DNA from: an uncultured Gemella sp.
GTDB lineage: Bacteria > Bacillota > Bacilli > Staphylococcales > Gemellaceae
Direction: 5' to 3'
Assembly (NCBI GenBank): GCA_947254465.1
Contig: CAMYEU010000057.1
Location: forward strand, 1-8,879
DNA length: 8,879 nucleotides
Positions 6,951 through 8,879 of this stretch are shown in pieces (positions within the stretch are counted from its first letter, which is position 1; every line of letters starts with the position of its first letter). The notes below the pieces were generated by a model, which saw only the letters and a program-made list of their open reading frames with translations, ran no database searches and had not been told where the DNA came from. The translations under genes and the position numbers were made by a program.

Positions 6951-7274
6951 CTATTTAGTTACAACAAAATATATTCCCACAACAAAACAAATTATACTCA
7001 CTATCTGTAATATTCTCCCAGTTATTTTACTATCCTTTGCATACTTTTCAATATTTTCTGGTAACTTTGCTTCTTCATAACTTATACTGATACCACTAAT
7101 TAAATGGGCATTATCCCCTCTTATAATATACTTAGCTATAACAAATAAAACACCTGCAAGATAAAACATTATAATAGCTACAGCATACTCTATATACTCA
7201 CTAGGTAGAAGGATAGACGAAAAAATTAAGATTTCACACGGTAACATCAGTAAAATCGCCGTACTTGTTTTCAT
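6951..7274 (-). CDS. Small membrane protein, three predicted helices, function unknown
   Basis: I do not recognise this gene firmly. The chosen start is the ATG at 7274 (MKTSTAILLMLP, 107 residues), because AAAGGGGTG (7290-7282) lies at a fitting distance. A GTG at 7301 would add nine residues (MKYKKGCIT) but has no ribosome site. Three hydrophobic segments are visible: STAILLMLPCEILIFSSILL, YIEYAVAIIMFYLAGVLFVI, and RILQIVSIICFVVGIYFVV. Between the second and third is a charged stretch (RGDNAHLISGISISYEEAKL to EKYAKDSKITG). A LI-G-----EE pattern followed by a last helix faintly recalls DUF3784-type small membrane proteins; this is tentative. It is a single-gene unit with its own promoter and terminator, between potD and dnaX, with no clear link to either. 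Confidence 0.75.
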   Translation of the reverse strand: MKTSTAILLMLPCEILIFSSILLPSEYIEYAVAIIMFYLAGVLFVIAKYIIRGDNAHLISGISISYEEAKLPENIEKYAKDSKITGRILQIVSIICFVVGIYFVVTK

Positions 7275-7325
7275 GGTAATGCACCCCTTTTTATACTTCA
7301 CTTAGCTATTTTATTTTTCAATTTT

Positions 7326-7355
7326 ATTATACATTAACAAAACAACAATGGTCAA
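7326..7355 (-). promoter_or_regulatory. Promoter of the small membrane-protein gene
   Basis: TTGACC (-35, 7355-7350) and a perfect TATAAT (-10, 7331-7326) are spaced 18 nt apart on the minus strand. They lie after the potD terminator and ahead of the AAAGGGGTG ribosome site. The transcript should start near 7319, with a leader of about 45 nt to the chosen ATG. Confidence 0.75.
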
Positions 7356-7362
7356 AACTTAC

Positions 7363-7404
7363 AAAAAAACTCCCCTCACTGAAATTTCTATCAGTAAAGA
7401 GAGT
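7363..7404 (-). terminator. Intrinsic terminator of the pot operon
   Basis: A 14-bp stem (arms 7391-7404 and 7369-7382) with an 8-nt loop is followed by a run of U residues (7369-7363 on the minus strand). Three of the pairs are G-U wobbles in the RNA read from the minus strand, and the rest are Watson-Crick. It starts 25 nt after the potD stop and closes the polyamine transport operon. Confidence 0.92.
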
Positions 7405-7428
7405 TATGATTACTACGATAATTTCGTT

Positions 7429-8508
7429 TTATTTTCTATTGTTAATTTTGAATTTCAAGAATAGATCGTTGTAGAACTGAATCATTTTTGGATCTAAGTC
7501 TTCATATACTTCTGCTCTATTTCCAAAGCTTTCTAAATCAGGATAGAATTGTTCGTCACTTGTTGTTTCTTCTGATAACATTTCTTTAGCTTTAGCGTTA
7601 GGAGTTGCATACCCAATAAATTCAGAGTTTTTCGCTGCATTTTCTGGTTTTAACATAAAGTTAATAAATTTGTATGCTGCATCCTCATTTTTAGAAGTTT
7701 TCGGTATTACTATATTGTCAAACCATAGGTTAGTACCTTCTTTAGGTAATGCATAAACCATATTTTCATTTTCTTCCATAATTGATTTAGCATCTCCTGA
7801 GAAAACTACTGATACCCATGCTTCATTATTAATCATAAGCATTTTCTTCTCATCAGAGTTAATTGCTTTAATATTTGGATGAAGTAGTTCTAATTTTCTT
7901 TCTGCTAAATTTAAATCTACTTCATTAGTATCATTTACTGAATTTCCTTCTGATTGAAGAGCAATTCCCATCATTTCACGAGCGCCATCTATTAATAATA
8001 TATTGTTTTCTAAGCGTCCGTCCCAAAGGTCATTCCATTTTTCAAATTTAAGATCTTCTGGAACTTTAGTTTTATCATAAAGTATACCTAAGGTTCCCCA
8101 GAAATAAGGAATCGAGTATTCATTGTTTGGATCGAAACTTTTATTTCTAAATTGCTCTTCAATATTATCAAAACCTTCAATTTTACTATGATCTAATTTT
8201 TTAAGTAGATTTAACTTTTTCATTTTCTTAATCATATAATCAGATGGTATTACAATATCGTACGGTGTAGATCCAGATTGAATTTTAGTTAACATTGCTT
8301 CATTGGAATCGAAAGTTTCATAAACAACTGAAATTCCAGTTTCTTCCTCAAACTTTTTAATTAACTCTGGATCAATATACTCACCCCAGTTGAAAATTGT
8401 TAAAGTTTGTTTATCACCGCTATTTGAACTATTTATAAAATTACGACTATATAACAATCCTAAACAAATAACCAATATTGAAATAGCTGAAATAAGTAAT
8501 TTTTTCAT
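7429..8508 (-). CDS. potD: Spermidine/putrescine-binding protein PotD
   Basis: Extracytoplasmic solute-binding protein of the PotABCD ABC importer; it captures polyamines at the cell surface and hands them to the PotB/PotC permease. 359 residues, normal length. A basic N-terminus (MKK) and hydrophobic segment (about 4-20) precede the mature domain. Family stretches are TIFNWGEYIDPELI (37-50), YETFDSNEAM (63-72), YDIVIPSDYM (83-92), SIPYFWGTLGILYD (132-145), and later LWFDNIVIPKT and FINFMLKPENA. As remembered, pneumococcal PotD matches closely over these stretches. The only early cysteine (C15, in LVIC) lies inside the hydrophobic core and lacks the small residue a lipobox needs, so the protein is probably held by an uncleaved signal-anchor. 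Ribosome site AGGGAGGT (8524-8517) lies inside the end of potC; the potC stop is one base upstream of this ATG. Confidence 0.96.
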   Translation of the reverse strand: MKKLLISAISILVICLGLLYSRNFINSSNSGDKQTLTIFNWGEYIDPELIKKFEEETGISVVYETFDSNEAMLTKIQSGSTPYDIVIPSDYMIKKMKKLNLLKKLDHSKIEGFDNIEEQFRNKSFDPNNEYSIPYFWGTLGILYDKTKVPEDLKFEKWNDLWDGRLENNILLIDGAREMMGIALQSEGNSVNDTNEVDLNLAERKLELLHPNIKAINSDEKKMLMINNEAWVSVVFSGDAKSIMEENENMVYALPKEGTNLWFDNIVIPKTSKNEDAAYKFINFMLKPENAAKNSEFIGYATPNAKAKEMLSEETTSDEQFYPDLESFGNRAEVYEDLDPKMIQFYNDLFLKFKINNRK

Positions 8509-8509
8509 A

Positions 8510-8834
8510 TTATCTTACCTCCCTTTTTAATTTACTAGTATTGATCACATAATAAATTAGTACTGCTACAACAACAAAGATAGTTAAAACTGTAGATAAA
8601 GCATTAATCTGTAAGTTAATTCCTTGTCGTGCCATTGAGTAAATTTCAACAGAAAGTGTTTGGAATCCATTACCTGTCACAAAGAACGTCACAGCAAAAT
8701 CATCTAAAGAATAAGTTAATCCCATAAAGAAGCCTGCCCAAATCCCTGGAGTAATATAAGGAATTACAATTTTACTTAATACTTGAGGATAAGATGCTCC
8801 AAGATCTATCGCCGCATCAACCATACTTCTTGGC
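8510..8834 (-). CDS. potC: Polyamine ABC transporter permease PotC, C-terminal part (cut at contig edge)
   Basis: Inner-membrane permease subunit of the PotABCD polyamine importer. Only the last 107 residues are genomic, from PRSMVDAA onward; the full protein is about 260 residues. The cytoplasmic EAA loop that docks on the ATPase PotA is visible (MVDAAIDLGAS, then IVIPYITPGI). A membrane segment with the SLDDFAVTFFVTG stretch typical of PotC follows, then EIYSMARQGINLQINALST and a final membrane helix (VLTIFVVVAVLIYYVI). Reading on into the adapter gives a false start, MCIRDR, so the apparent ATG at 8851 is not real. potD starts one base after the stop, so the two are co-transcribed; potA and potB would lie beyond the contig. 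Confidence 0.94.
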
Positions 8835-8879
8835 CTGTCTCTTATACACATCTGACGCTGCCGACGATATGCAGTGTGT
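8835..8879. other. Nextera i5-side adapter and index (not genomic)
   Basis: Bases 8835-8853 are the mosaic end CTGTCTCTTATACACATCT, followed by GACGCTGCCGACGA (8854-8867), the reverse complement of the Nextera read-1 arm. The next eight bases TATGCAGT (8868-8875) occupy the i5 index position; their reverse complement ACTGCATA matches, from memory, a standard i5 index. The final GTGT fits the start of the P5 arm. Genomic DNA ends at 8834. Confidence 0.98.

Noticed and set aside
1..8879. Hidden defence system, mobile element or CRISPR array
   Set aside because: No direct-repeat array, transposase, integrase, toxin-antitoxin pair or long unexplained gap is present. All genes but one belong to housekeeping families, and the Tn5 ends are library adapters, not a transposon insertion.

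Overview
The window is a contig (or one long library molecule) from a very AT-rich, low-GC Gram-positive bacterium (Bacillota). AGGAGG-type Shine-Dalgarno sites precede most genes and the promoters are sigma-A-like (TTGACA/TATAAT). Other Bacillota marks are an alanine-type T-box ahead of alaS, a streptococcal-like PotD and a GSP13/CvfD-type S1 protein. The ensemble would fit Gemella or a near relative, but that is a guess from gene content and composition. Only bases 45-8834 are genomic. Both ends carry Nextera transposase adapter plus index sequence (1-44 and 8835-8879), and both terminal genes are cut there.

Every gene lies on the minus strand, so transcription runs from high to low coordinates. 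In that order: the 3' end of potC and the whole of potD (polyamine ABC importer), ended by a strong intrinsic terminator (7369-7404). Next is a small unrecognised three-helix membrane protein with its own promoter and a perfect 15-bp terminator stem. Then dnaX (clamp-loader tau subunit) with an extended -10 promoter. A near-consensus promoter follows, driving a tight cluster ebfC-recR-tkt-S1 protein with 1-nt and 16-nt gaps and one 11-nt overlap. Last is the alaS promoter, T-box leader and the first 453 codons of alaS.

Functionally the window combines DNA replication and recombination (dnaX, ebfC, recR), central carbon metabolism (tkt), an RNA-binding regulator of the GSP13/CvfD type, translation (alaS under tRNA-Ala feedback) and polyamine uptake (potCD). 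No mobile element, CRISPR array, tRNA or rRNA was seen. This is ordinary chromosomal housekeeping DNA. The points most worth a second look are a DnaX ATPase domain lacking its four-cysteine zinc module, the tkt/S1 gene overlap running straight into the alaS T-box unit, and adapter-derived peptides at both contig ends.
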